Shown: positions 28,811 to 41,300 of the stretch, one piece after another
Layout: each line of letters opens with the position of its first letter
Position numbering within the stretch: position 1 is the stretch's first letter
NCBI RefSeq assembly: GCF_024323335.1
Contig: NC_066581.1
Coordinates: 461,404,289-461,468,288, forward strand
Length of the DNA stretch: 64,000 bases
Origin: Lathyrus oleraceus
Lineage: Eukaryota > Streptophyta > Magnoliopsida > Fabales > Fabaceae
Direction: 5' to 3'
The notes under the pieces: model-generated
The model's database searches: none
What the model was told of the DNA's origin: nothing
What the model saw: the letters and a program-made list of their open reading frames with translations, nothing else
Position numbers and translations under genes: made by a program

Positions 28811-31362
28811 AAAAAAGAAAAGAACAGCTCGTTAAGTTGAAAACCCGAAAGGGCGGATTAGGCACAAATGAGCGTCTCAGTGGATTGAAAACCCGAAAGG
28901 GCGATCCAGGCAAAATTTAGACATAAAATAGAAAAAATTATCCCGATAAATTGAGTACCCCACATTGGGGCAATTTATGCAAAAATTAGGGATTATGGCA
29001 AGTAACTGCATCCTGTTGATCTTCATTCTTAAAGACATTCTTGAGCACGGCGTTTAGTTCTGATTAAACCAAAACCAAAAGCATAATGGATATTGAAGTC
29101 GGTAGAAGGATTAGTGATCATTGTATTCAATGTATCTCTTTTCCATGCAAATTACCATATTTCAACTTTTGTAAAGATCTATGGAGTCTTGTCATTTACA
29201 GACTACCATTCAATTAAATAAAGTTGAACTTTTATCCAATTGTTTCTACTCTTATTTATCTTTCAGCCAAATAGAATTAAATTTTTATGATGATCGGTTT
29301 GAAATTGAATTTTAAAGATCAAAATCATGTTTTCTTAAAATAATAAAAGCAGTTACTTTTTTTTAGAGCAATCAATTTCATTTAAGGAATATCAACAGCG
29401 GTCTGAGAATATGTGAGCCTTAAAATGCAAAGCATTGTTGGTTTTCCTCTAGCAGTTGGTGTGATCTCTGTTTCATCCCCAACAACATTTCATCATCTCC
29501 AACCGAGTTTTGTTGGTTTCCCCAACTAAGTTTGTAATTGCATCCTTTGTTTTGATGGTGAATTTTCTTAGCGGTTTGCATAGATCCAACACAAGATTTT
29601 GTTTCCCCTCAAGTCGCCAGCGAATTTTAGTTAGCATTGATTCTTGAGCAATATTTATGGTCCTTTGCAAGGTTGTCTCCCATTTGATATGGTGTTGACC
29701 TAAAATTCCCCGTAGGGTTGATGGTGCAGATCCTCTACAGATCTTTTCCTTTTCCCCAGCCAGGGTTGAACCTTTGAGATGGATAATTCACACTCATCCT
29801 TTACATCTATTTCTCTAGTTGATTCCCTCCTGTTGAGATTGGCTGAGTGTTGTATTGATGATTCAGATCAGTGACGTTTGTATCCTTTGTGATCGTTTTG
29901 TCAGCATAATCATCCTATGTACATATACATATACATTCATAGATTTCATTATTACATTATTACACTTTGTGATTCATTTTTTCTCTGATCCTCTGCTATG
30001 GTGGTATCCTTTCCTCTTGTGCATATTCAGTGTGTCTGTCCTCTTTCAATTGTAGAGTGTCAGCCTCCCTTAAGCAGAAAGAATTTAACCTTTCTCATTC
30101 CCCACTGAGTTATTTCCTCGTGGATGATTATTATTTCAGCTTCCTCCCTAGTTGATTATCTGGATGGAATCACTCCCCCTGAGTTATATCCTCATTGGGT
30201 TGAGTCTTTGATTGACCTTTTCTTTCTAGATCTTGCCTAGATAGATACTTTTGGGTCTCCTTAGAGTCTATTACCCAATAACTGGTAATATTCTTCTCAA
30301 TTTGCGAGTACTTTACTTTTGCCCAATACCCAGTAAAAGTAATCTGTTTCCTTTATTCTCCCCAGCGGATCCGTTTTCACGTTTCCCCAGAAAGTCTATC
30401 CTTGATATGTTCATCTTAACTTATGACATATTTTTTTCATTTTTGAGCCTATCCTTGATATGTTCACCCTAACCGGTGACAAATATTCTCTCTTTTGGTA
30501 TTCTATCCAGTAAAAAGGTAGTTTTGATCCCAATTTCTTTCTCTAGAGGGTTAATCCTTGATATGTTCATCCTAATTGATGACGGGTTTCCTCCTCTTTT
30601 TGGTCTTCTGCCTAGTAGCCGGTTGTTGTAAATCTTGTTTCCCCTTTCGCGGAGTCTATCCTTGATATGTTCATCCTAACCGATGACTGATATTCTCTTT
30701 TGGTATTCTATCCAGTAACTGATAGATGTAATTCCTACTTTCTCTGGCAGTCTATCCTTTATATGTTCATCTTAATCAATGACAGATAGTCTTTCCTTTG
30801 AGTCTATCATTGATATGTTCACTTTAATCCGTGACGGATATTCTCTCTCTTTGGTCTTCTACCCAATAACCGGTAGTTATAAATCCTATTTTGACTTTTC
30901 CCCAGCAGTTTATTCTTACCTAGTAACTGGTAATGAATGCACCTCCTGGCTGCCCTCAACGAGTCATCCTTTATATGTTTACCTTGGCCGGTAACGGATG
31001 TCCTCTCTTACAGATTTTGTTATCTCCTTACCCAGTAACCGGTAGTAGATAATATACTTTTGTTACTCCTGTGTTGAATCTCATTTCTTCCCCAGTCAAG
31101 TTTGAGTGCGCGTTTCCTCAATGAAATCGTCGTCCCCTATTTGGTTCAAGCATTTCAGCTTTGTTCTGATTTACCTGTTTCCCCTGCGGATTTTCTTTTT
31201 TCCTCGGATGAGTCTTTCAATTGATTTATTTTCATGGAACCTCTCGTGTACCCCAGCAGTTTCAAGTCATAGCCTGGCCTACGCATAACTTTTCATCCCC
31301 CATAGTCTTTGTTTTCCAAGTGAGTGTTCCTTATGGAATGAATTATGCTCCTGTGGACTTCC
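28811..31362 (+). other. Ogre 3' noncoding region, left part, with interspersed motifs
   Basis: No coding region. It begins with two copies of gaaaacccgaaagggcg (about 28838 and 28888), then AT-rich sequence, then a C/T-rich domain with many 'ccccag' and 'gagt' motifs. Two motif families recur: CCCAGTAACCGGTA-like (at about 30270, 30322, 30505, 30607, 30711, 30850, 30915, 31031) and CTATCCTTGATATGTTCATC-like (seven copies, 30392-31000). The 3' untranslated part of Ogre-like elements is known to be hypervariable and to seed satellite repeats. Confidence 0.75.
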
Positions 31363-32239
31363 TGTTGGTGTAAGCCCTAGAGGCCATTACTTTTTGGTAC
31401 TTGTATCGAATTATTTATTAATAATAAAAGGCATTTTCTTTATTATGGTTGATTAATAAAGTCCCTGGAATAGATAGTCCGTTTAATGTATTAAGTGTGA
31501 CTTAATCATGAGAACACATTAAACATAAGGACATTATTCTTAAAGTATCCGTAGTCGAGCTTTAGTGTGAAGTGGGATAACATTAAAGCATTAAGACTAT
31601 TATGTTTGTAGACTGATGATCACATCTCATGGATCATGGATAAAGAGTTATCAAGTCTTAAACATAGGTATGAATATTATGAGTAATATTTATACCGGAT
31701 TGACCCGCTATGAGAATACTATATAGAAAGTTATGCAAAGTGTCATAAGTTATTCTCATGGTGATAATGGTGTATACCACTCTTCGACCTGAAACCACTA
31801 TGGACCCTAGATGTGGAGTCGAGTGCTTTATTGCTGATCCAACGTTGTCCGTAACTGGATAACCATAAAGACAGTTGATGGGTACTCCACGAAGCATGCT
31901 GAGGGACATGAGTGACCTAGATGGAATTTGCCCATCCTGCATAACAGGATAAATGTCTATGGGCCCAATATTGAACTGGACAAGGATGACACGGTCTATG
32001 CCTTGTGTTCAATATAGACATAAGGGCAAAAGGGTAATTATACACATAAGTATTATCACAGAAGGTTTTGTCAGATCACATGACATTTTCGTGTCTTGGG
32101 TTGCAGTGATGTGTTGCTAGATACCGCTCACTGTTTATTATGTTAAATGCGTGATTTAATATAATTGCCAACGTCATGAAAACCTACAGGGTCACACACA
32201 AAGGACGGATTGATAAGAGATAGAGTAACTAAGGAATAC

Positions 32240-32387
32240 CGTAAGGTACGGTGCCCTTAAGTGAATTATAGAACATCGTAAGGTACGGTGTACTTGAGTA
32301 GAATACGAAATATGGTAAGGTACCATGGGCTTAAGTGATTTTGGGCATATTATAAGATATGGGCCAAAATACACTTAAGTGGGCCTT
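32240..32387 (+). repeat. 37-bp tandem repeat upstream of the copia LTR TATA box
   Basis: Three copies at 37-bp period start at 32240, 32277 and 32314, each with a (C/G)GTAAGGTAC core followed by CTT(A/G)AGT; a fourth, degenerate copy starts near 32351. The array ends about 27 bp before the TATA box, the position of transcriptional activators in some copia LTRs. Confidence 0.75.
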
Positions 32388-32413
32388 TTAGCTTGAAGCC
32401 CACACAAGTGGTT

Positions 32414-32423
32414 CTATAAATAG
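32414..32423 (+). promoter_or_regulatory. TATA box of the copia solo LTR
   Basis: CTATAAATAG downstream of the 37-bp array and about 45 bp upstream of the (CT)n leader tract. Confidence 0.6.
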
Positions 32424-32468
32424 AACCCTTGTGCAGAAGCATTCATTGCGGTTGCATTATTTTTGTTT

Positions 32469-32494
32469 TCTCTCTCTCTCTCTCTCTCTCTCTC
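32469..32494. repeat. (CT)n microsatellite
   Basis: Thirteen CT units (read TC on this strand) in the presumed 5' leader of the copia LTR transcript. Confidence 0.95.
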
Positions 32495-32760
32495 ACTCAA
32501 AGCCTTCATTCGTACCAGCTAGCACTGAGATTGAAGGAATCCGTTCGTGTGGACTGAGTAGAGACGTTGTCATCGTTCAACATTGGTGATCGCTCCGTGG
32601 ATCTGCATCAAAGGTTTTGATCATCACAAGAGATATGCACCAAAGGTTTCAATCGTCACAAGAGGTAAATATTCTATCACTGATCATGACCATTCGTAAG
32701 GATCTCTAAAGGAGAAAATTTTAATTTCCGCTGCGCGTTTTGGACCGCAATTCTCCTTCA

Positions 32761-32966
32761 CTTTCAGTCTCTCCGAATTCTTTTCCTTTGTGGCAACATT
32801 TTCCCCATAAATATTATTTTTTTAACATTTCATAGCATATGCATCTAGAGGTCTCTTAGGGACCAAAATTTGTTTCTATTATTGTTATTTAAGTCCATTC
32901 TACTGAGTCGATACGAAGATTTTAACCTGCATCTCCTCAGCTAGAACTTCTTTAAATAGGGGCAGC
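32761..32966 (+). other. Ogre 3' noncoding region, right part, with polypurine tract
   Basis: Resumes the Ogre noncoding tail after the copia LTR (compare 13215-13398). Ends in aaataggggcagc (32954-32966), the likely polypurine primer for plus-strand synthesis, directly before the LTR start. Confidence 0.75.
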
Positions 32967-35900
32967 TGTAAGACCCCAATTTTGATCCTAAGATCCCTCA
33001 TGATATCTCATCATACGCATTGGCATTGGGATCACACCTTGGCATCCTCCCTACCCCTTATTCATTAGGGTTTGTATTGGGAGAGGTCACCAAGCACTTT
33101 AGACTGTATATCATACTTTGTTTTTTTTCTTTATTCACTAACCAAAATACCAAAAATATGTCAATGTATAGTTTGTTGCTTTTGTAGGTAGTGTACATGC
33201 TCACCTATGCTCTATCAAGTTCATATCTAGGGTTTGAGACCCCCAATGCAAGGAGCTCAATCAATAATTGGTTTACATTAGCTCTACACATCATATATGA
33301 ATCCCCATGATCTTCACATGTTATTTTGATCAAGAAATCACCAAGAGTGTGAAGTTGGTTTTCCTTGGAAACCCTAATTCATCTGGGTAGCTTATGTGAC
33401 TTCTTCAACAATTTTATTCATCAATTGATCAAATATTTCAAGGGATACTTCTCATTACAACATATCATACATATATGATCCTCCATGAGTCCCAAAGATC
33501 AAGATAATGTCAAGCTAGCAAGTTGGTTCATCGAGGTTGACCAGAGATAGTCAACTGGTCAAAACTGGGGTTCCCTAAACCCTATCTCCTATAATTTTTG
33601 TCATATGAAAATGATTCCAAGAGAAACGTTACTCTAAATTCTATTCCAACAACTTTAATGTTGAAGTCAAGAGCTAGTTTTGCTTGGAAAGTTATTGTTT
33701 ATGGTGAAAGATTATAGGTCATCTTATCTAAACCCTAGTTTGGAGGTCAACTTCCCAAGACCATAACTGGCTCATTTTTTATGAGATGAAAGTCATTCAA
33801 ATTGCATGATCAAATTCAATATGTCTACTTAAACTTTAATGTTTGGAGGAAGTGCAAATCCAACTTGCAAATGCATGTGCCAAGAGGAAACATTATAGGT
33901 CATTTTGGGCCAATACCATTGAACAAGTGATTTTCCTCAAATTCTAAAATGTATTACTCATTCATGCCAAATACAAATGAGTTCAAATTTATGACCAAAT
34001 TGAAGAGTGTTTAAAGATCTACAACTTTTATGAAGGGACTGTTCTCATTTGAAGTCCACAGAAAAAATTATTCAAGGTGGAAGAAGTGAACATTTGACTT
34101 GGGACTTAGAAAATTTTCAAATATGTTTGATTTCCCAAACTTCCACCTCAAACTTCATCATTATCCAAGCTTCAAATGAACAAGTGTTCAACATTAAAGT
34201 TGTTCCCCTTGATCTCACCTTTCCAAAACATCCAAGATCATCCCATTTGGATTAAAATTGAGGGACTTGCACATGGGTGTAAGTTAAAGCACCATTTGGA
34301 TTATTTCAAGTTCCAATTTTCACACACACTTGCATGAGCTTCTAAAACGATTTCAGCATGAAGTACATTGAACTTTGGATCATATGAAATCATTCCATAG
34401 GCCTAATGCACACCCATGCATCCATGTAAGGGAGAATTTGAAAATTTGCCAAATTTGGAAGTGTGCAAATATCATTCACATTGGCTATAAATAAGACCCT
34501 TCTTGATTAAAAATGGGATCCCTCTTACCCAAGCTTCGACCCCGTTCTTCACAAACACCATTGAAAGGATAATCTTGAAGATTTCTTGAGAAACCGAGTT
34601 TCAATTCTCCTTCTTTTTTAGGATTGAAACTCCAAGAATCCAAGCTTTTTAACCATCTAAATCATCTTCTGCGAGCTTCTAGAGTCAAGCCAAGCCAAAT
34701 TGGAAGCAAGATCAAGCTAATCTGAAGCTCCTCGAAGGTGAGATTTCCAAAAAAAATCTTCTTCGATTCTCCCTCATTTCTCATCCATTTTGACTGATTG
34801 TTGTTTTACTGAAGTCCTACCAATGTAGGCAAAAAGATTGAGTTGCTTTGAGGTCAAATCGAAGCAACTCAGTTCATGATCCTCAAAATTCAAATCCCTG
34901 TATCTTTTAATATACTTAGAATTGGAAAAAATTGAGGCCATATTCGAGCTCCTGAGAATTTTTTCTTTAAATCCATATCTTTCTTTTTCATTTTGGTGAT
35001 AGTTGATGGTGGACCAGTCCGGTGAGGTCCACCGGAGAAGAAGACTGGAGCTCTGGCTCCGGTGATGTGTTGTCATGCATCTCAACCATAGGTCCCTTTA
35101 AAATGTTTTAATCTAATGCATTACTTTTAAATACCAAGCCTATGTCGCGTTGACTGCAGTGCACCATGGAACACACGCTTTCATCCATATGATCTGCCAC
35201 CTCAATTAATGAGGGAGATCAGATGGCTCTCCTTTTTTTGAATTTCTAAATATTTCTTTTAATTGCCTATTTTTTATTTAATTCATGTTAATTTCATTAT
35301 TGATCCATAAAATATGGGACTTTCACCAAAAAAAATTAAATATTTTCCTCTTTCATTTTCTGAATTAAAATTATTTTTTGGATTAATATTGATATTTTCA
35401 TGATTTAATTGTTTTTGTGCATATTTTTAATTGTTCAAAAATACTTCTAACTTTTCAAAAATAATGAAATTTTTTCTCCAAGGTCCTTTGACCTTGTTTG
35501 ACCTATGATAAATATCTTGGCCATTTATTTCGTGTTTTGAAGAGGTTTTAGGTTTTTGATAAAACATAATTTAATTTTAATGCATTTTAATTTGATTTTT
35601 AATTGTTTAATTGTGTGAAAATTATGTTGAGCCATTTTTTATTTGACTTGTAAAGTTTGACTATGTGTTTGGGCCTTGGTCAAGGTTGATTTGACTTTTG
35701 TTGGATTAAAATCATTGGATTTAGGGGATTAATGAAATGGATATTTCATATCCTAAAATGAATGAATGATTTTAATTTGATAAAATTCCTCCCATGACCA
35801 ATTTGTGTTTGTCTCATTTCCCCTCCCTCTTCATCTTCAATCCCATTCTATCCCATCCCTCTCGTTGACTAATGAAGTCTCAATATCCTAAGGCTAATTG

Positions 35901-37709
35901 GTTCATCAATAACTTCATGTTAGATGAACCAATACAAGTATGGATGATATTAGGTCCATCCTTTGATAATTTCCTTTTTGTGTGTGGTATGTTTTAGGAG
36001 TATGATTCATTATACCATATCTCTAACATGCATTAACACCAAAATTTCTATTGCCCGACCTCAGATAGTTGTGACTTCTACATAAGTCCAATTACGATTG
36101 CTTAATATAGCTCTAAATTTTGACCCAAAGGCATAGCATTCTAGTAAGTGAGATTGTAAGTCTCCCCCCTTTCATGGTATTCTGTGGAAGCTTGGCCTTT
36201 TTCCTTCCTTTGGAAGATGTCTTGGTTTAAGGATCCATGCTTATGAATAGAGGGTTGAGTGTTCTCCAACGAATGACTTAAACAATTGAAAAGCAAAAAC
36301 TCCACTAACATCTAATCAACTAACATTTGACTAACCTTTTAATTACAAGTCATTTACTTTATGCAATTTAAATTCAAGTCACATACCATTTCATTTGCCA
36401 TTTTACATATCATTTAACTTGTTTATGTTTATGCCATTTTCACTTTGCTCACTTGAGCCATATATTGTGATTGTATATACTTGTTTGTGTATATTGTTTG
36501 TGTTTGTGGTCTTAGGACCTCAAAATACCTAATAAATAACAAAAACCCCTAAAAAAATGTTTGTGTGGATTGTTAGATTTGATTTGAGCTTTGGACTTAG
36601 AATTAGCAATATTCCCTATGCAAAAGGACTTGGTAAATGCCAACATTTATGAAACCAAGTTCTTATGATTTGAATTTTCATCTGATGCAAGTATTGGGAT
36701 CCACTTTAGTTTATATGCTACATCGTCTTGATGTGAATGTTACTTTGGACCTGTGTCTAATGCCTTATTCCGAGCCATTCAAGGAGTATGTCATCTGATA
36801 CATGGGAAGATTATGAAGAAGACTGTGAAGTTGCTAGCTTGGATGTGTCTATCTTTATTTGATGCCTTGCTATTCATTTTTCTACTTGCTTATTGATATT
36901 GCTTGATTTAAATTCTAAAGTAAAAGTGGGGTTCTATATGACATTCTTGTCTATTGGATTGCATCCCATTGATCAGATCTTTTCAACCCTTAAATTTTAA
37001 ATTTTTGCTTAGGATTATTTTATTCATATCCTCTCACTTCTTAAATTTCAAATCTCTCCCTCTTTTCAAAAACCTTCTTTGCTTGTGATTTCAAACTTAG
37101 ACTCTTTATTGCAAATTAGAAACCTTGGCCTTATGCCATTGCATTTCTACACTCTTTTCTGAATCAAATTTGTAAATGAATCTAACCACATTGACTTAAA
37201 ATTTCAAAAGACAAAAAGAACTAACACTCATGCAAACTCTTTTAGGACCCTTTGTGCCTCTTTTAAAACTTAAATTTTGTTAAAAGCAATTCACTCACTT
37301 TGAAATTGATACCACGAACTACGAGGTTTTGATCCCTCATTTTTATATTGGTACGTAGGCACAAGTTCGAAGGTCTTGTCAAACACAAAAGTATAATTAA
37401 TGAATTCTTTTCTCATCCCCACACTCTATTTATTGCAAACATCTTTTATACCAAAACACATACACACATAAAAAAGGGCTCCCTAGGAGTACCTAGGACA
37501 CTTTGGGTGCTAACACCTTCCCTCTGTGTAACCAACCCCTTTATCTATAATCTCTGGCATTTTATTAGTTTTGATTTGAAAACTTCTTATCATTGGGTTT
37601 TTTCGTACTTTTCCCTTTTCCTTTGGAAACAATAAAAGCGCGGTGGCGATTCTGGTTTTATCGACGTTAAGTTTATCCATAGCTTAATGGTCATCAATTT
37701 ATCGCTACA
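32967..37709 (+). mobile_element. 3' LTR of the large Ogre (4,743 bp)
   Basis: Starts TGTAAGACCCCAATTTTG and ends TCGCTACA, followed by the target duplication GGTAT. A TATA box (ctataaataa) lies at 34485-34494, the leader hairpin at 34816-34829, the conserved 65-bp block at 36051-36122 and the U5 motif gggtgctaacaccttccc at about 37504-37521, with ggtggcgattc near 37641. Clearly diverged from copies A and B, so a different Ogre subfamily. Small ORFs inside (for example 34049-34255, 37348-37635) have no recognisable domains. Confidence 0.9.
34485..34494 (+). promoter_or_regulatory. TATA box in the Ogre 3' LTR
   Basis: CTATAAATAA, in the same relative place as the TATA boxes of the other Ogre LTRs; a CCATGCATCCATG motif lies about 60 bp upstream where the others carry CATGCATG plus the palindrome. 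Confidence 0.5.
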
Positions 37710-37714
37710 GGTAT
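37710..37714. repeat. Target-site duplication, right (Ogre)
   Basis: GGTAT directly after the LTR end TACA; pairs with GGTCT at 20936-20940. Confidence 0.7.
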
Positions 37715-38330
37715 ATGGTGCATTCAAAGCCTAGTGATCCATGCTTCATAGTCTATTGGTTTATGGTTCATCATTCATTCAAAGTCCTCATTCAAGGAGG
37801 CATGTTTCATTCAAATATCCAAGTCCATTAACTTAAGTCCTTGTTGCATTCAATGCTTCAAAGTCCATAGTGTATTATGAAATCTGAACCAAAGAGTAAA
37901 ACTAGCATTAATCAATATGTAGGTAGTCTAAACATTTGTCACTATACGCTACGGTCAAAAACAAAGAGATTTAAGTGTTTGGTTTTACAACACAAACGCC
38001 TCTTGATTCACAAGAAGACACAAGATGGAGCTCAAAGAGATAATGTATTTGGGTCAAAGCAATAGAGGTAAATCACACGAGGTGAATGAAGGTAGAATAT
38101 AAATGCATCATGGAGATGAATGGAAGAATAGAGAAGTAACCAAAGTCAAAGAAATGAAGGGTTAGGTAAAAGTGACTGAAACAATATGGTCTGGAACCAA
38201 AAGTAAGGGTGTATTGGAATCCATAGAGAAGTGAAATTTGTACCATAGAGGGAAACATGCATATTGGCCAAAAAAGAAGGAATAAAATGTTTGGTTTAAC
38301 AGCCAAACAACTCTCGGTACGAATGTGGAC
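37715..38330. other. Unassigned flank of the large Ogre
   Basis: Should be contiguous with 20940 before the Ogre inserted. Contains repeated 'cattcaa' and 'aagtcc' words but no recognisable boundary or gene. Could be the continuation of the LTR-like fragment at 20196 or the tail of the LTR to the right. Confidence 0.3.
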
Positions 38331-41300
38331 TTTCGATTAGATTCTCCTAAAAGGGTATGTATGGAATTCCAAAGGAAACTGTATTTGGTTTCAAAGAAAC
38401 ATCATGTCACTGGGATGAATGGTTTAATGATTGAAGGTAGGTGATGGATCACGAAAGATATGGATGGTGCCCTAAGGCAGAAGAAGGAATAAATAGGATT
38501 CTGCTCGCCAAGGGTTCAAAGCCTTATGCCTACGTATTCTCATCGTGCAATGAGAATGCCAGAGCATTCGTAGTCCAGCCTACTACGATTGAACCCTCCT
38601 TTCTTCTCCTTAGGATGATGTTACCTTAGAGAAGAAGACTTGAAAATTATTTGATTTGCGTTGTTTTAAAGTCTATGAATGAAGGAGAATGCTTTGAATA
38701 GCTAGGGCTTATACCCCGTACACAAAGTCACTCTAGACGAGGGTAGGAAAAACTCCATCTCATCATTCTTCATTACTTAAGCCTCATGACATAAAACTTG
38801 AATCCACTGCTTGATTTTTCTAGGATTCCTTGCATGACAGTCTGAACTTGAAGCCTTGAGATCTACAACATTACATAATAGTCTTATCAAGTGATCAAGG
38901 GACTTTTGATCACTTGAATAGACTATGAGATTATACACCATCAAATGATTTAGTTAATCAAAATTTCTTTTGATCAACTTAAATCAAAGGGATTGAATTA
39001 AATTGGAATTATGGTTAACCTAATCTAAAGGTCAATAACAAGAAAAAACATAACTAGGGGATCATGCTACAATTTGGGATCAAATATCAATCTTATTAGA
39101 AACACATGAAAATTCCATTAAAGGGATCAAGTATCAATAATCATATGAAAATTAATGATTAAAAGATCTATTAATCTATATCAAGTCCTAATCCTTAGGG
39201 GAACGTGAAATCTACTAATAAATCCTAGGGTTAAAATTGTTAAATCATATGGAAAACAAATACAGAATTAAAATTAGAATTAAAATTAGAATTACAATCA
39301 ATTGTTCTAATTATTTTTTACTTAGGACTATTAATTCTAATTTAAAATTAAAATCCTAATTTTAATTAAATTCTAAAAATCTATTCTATTAATCAAACAA
39401 AAAAACTAATTATTCTAATTAATCAATCAATTACAAAATATCAACAAAATCAAACAAATGAAAATAAAAGAAATTAAAAAAAAAAGATGGGCCAGGTCTG
39501 GGGGTTATGGCCTCTGTACATGGGTTCCAATAGTGAAACCGCGCTTGGGCTTCATGGCCAACTCCCATGGAAAATTCTCTTTGGCCAGACGGGGTGCAAA
39601 CTAGATTTAGAGTGATAGAAGTGAAAATCAATTTGGGCGCATGCAACTATGCCCAAGCGAATTTTTCCACGGAGAAATGGAATTCAGCACATGCTTAATG
39701 AGTCAACATTGCACGTGGGAAAATGACTTCGAGGATTTAAAAATGAAAATGATGTGCCATCTCAGAAGCTCCTCCTAACAACCTCAGGTCACCATCCACC
39801 GTGGGCCACCACGCTGGAAATTGCTTCCGGTGGTGGTGGACACCAAAATGAAGAACAAACACATCAACTGGATCCTCTCTTTCTCCTAATCCCAAATATC
39901 CAATTCAATTTTCCTGCTTCTTCCTCAAAACCACGAATCGATTTCGTTTCTTTCAAGAACCCTAGGATTAGAAATCAAAATTAAACTCTCAAGATTTGGA
40001 TACAAGGCCCTAGAGGTTAGGGATATGATTCCCTTGGCCTCATTCTACATCATGGTATCAATAATGCCTCAAACGATTGCAAAAAATAAACTCACCTGCC
40101 GGAGAAGATTGTCGAGATCAGAGCAATGCCAGTGCTGAATAATCCTAGGTATGAATTCTTCTTCTTCTTGATTTGAGTCCCAAACTTCTTCTTCTTACTT
40201 TGAGAAAGAATCAGTGAGGGATGTGAGGTTTAGCTCAACCAATTTGAAACTTCAATGTGAATCTTCAATGTTCTTGGATTCTGAGCTTTGAGTGAGGATT
40301 GAGAGATTTAGCAGAGTGAAGTTTCCAACTAAATTTTGGGGCAATGAAAGCGTGATTATGAATGATGATGAAATGAAGGTTATATAGGAATGAGGCTCAG
40401 GGTTAATTATAATTGGCTCAATGAGTTAACTGATAACTTAGTTAGTTACTGAACTTGAACTCAGTTCATTAACAGTTAGAGTGAATGAGTGTCAATCTGT
40501 TAGTTGAATAGTGAAGTGAATTAGATTCTCTGTGATGCATCTGTTGGTTAGTTATAGTGAAACTCACTTAGCTATGTTAATTGAAACGTGTAGGATTGAA
40601 TTAGTTATATAAGTCATATATTTTGTTGGAAGAATATACATGTGTATATATTTTTGAAGGTCTTTGAAAATTGCAGGATTAATGTTAATTTGCTGAGATT
40701 CCACTTGGTGTGTGCATGACTATGCATTTGGAAAGAGTACGTATGCTTTGGCTTTGTTTGTTGACTTGCCTTACTGCCTATTGATGTGAACCAATGACAA
40801 TACTATGGGATTGAAGGTTGCAACTATTGTTGATGATTTGGACTGCTTGCTAACATTCCAAGCTTAAATTTCTACATGATGTGGATTTTGCTCAGATTCT
40901 GACTTGACGCAGGGTCATGGCTTGGTGCAACAAGTTTGTGGACATTGCATTGTTGTTGACTGCACTGCTTCATGGTTTTGTGAGGTATTTCAATAGGTTC
41001 ACTCATTGCTTGACCTTGATGTGCATGTTCTGACTTGGTTCTAAAAGCATGCCTCATTTGGATTATGTTTCATGGGCTATGCAGGATGATGGTGAGCTTT
41101 GATGGACTGGTGCAGATCTGTTTTGGTATGGTTCTATAGTGGGTTTGTTTTGTGGTTATGCATGTGTGGATCATGGCTTTTGTTTCATGCTCCTTGCAAT
41201 TTTGACTTGGTGATTCTCATGGTTTCATGTGTGCCACACCTTGTGCATTGCCTTGAGTTCTTTTTGCAGGTCACATGCATATGAAACATGGTGGTTGAAC

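Larger units (their letters stand above)
31363..32760 (+). mobile_element. Solo LTR of a Ty1/copia-type element
   Basis: A 1,398-bp LTR starting TGTTGGTGTAAGCCCTAGAG and ending TTCTCCTTCA, flanked by CTTCC (31358-31362) and CTTTC (32761-32765), a 5-bp duplication with one change. It interrupts the Ogre 3' noncoding region; the other Ogre copy reads through the matching point (near 13200). It has a TATA box at 32414-32423 and a (CT)n leader. No internal sequence, so a solo LTR. Copia assignment rests on the general resemblance of its ends to legume copia LTRs. Confidence 0.8.
20941..37709 (+). mobile_element. Ogre/Tat Ty3-gypsy retrotransposon, nearly full span, decayed, with two nested LTRs
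   Basis: One insertion bounded by GGTCT (20936-20940) and GGTAT (37710-37714), a 5-bp target duplication with one change. Order: LTR remnant, gag, protease, intron, RT, RNase H, second RNase H, integrase, long noncoding region, polypurine tract, 3' LTR. The intron between protease and RT, the extra RNase H and the very long 3' LTR are hallmarks of Ogre elements in the Tat lineage. The 5' LTR, primer site, any ORF1 and the front of gag are missing through one deletion. Non-autonomous: stops and frameshifts break gag and pol. Confidence 0.88.
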
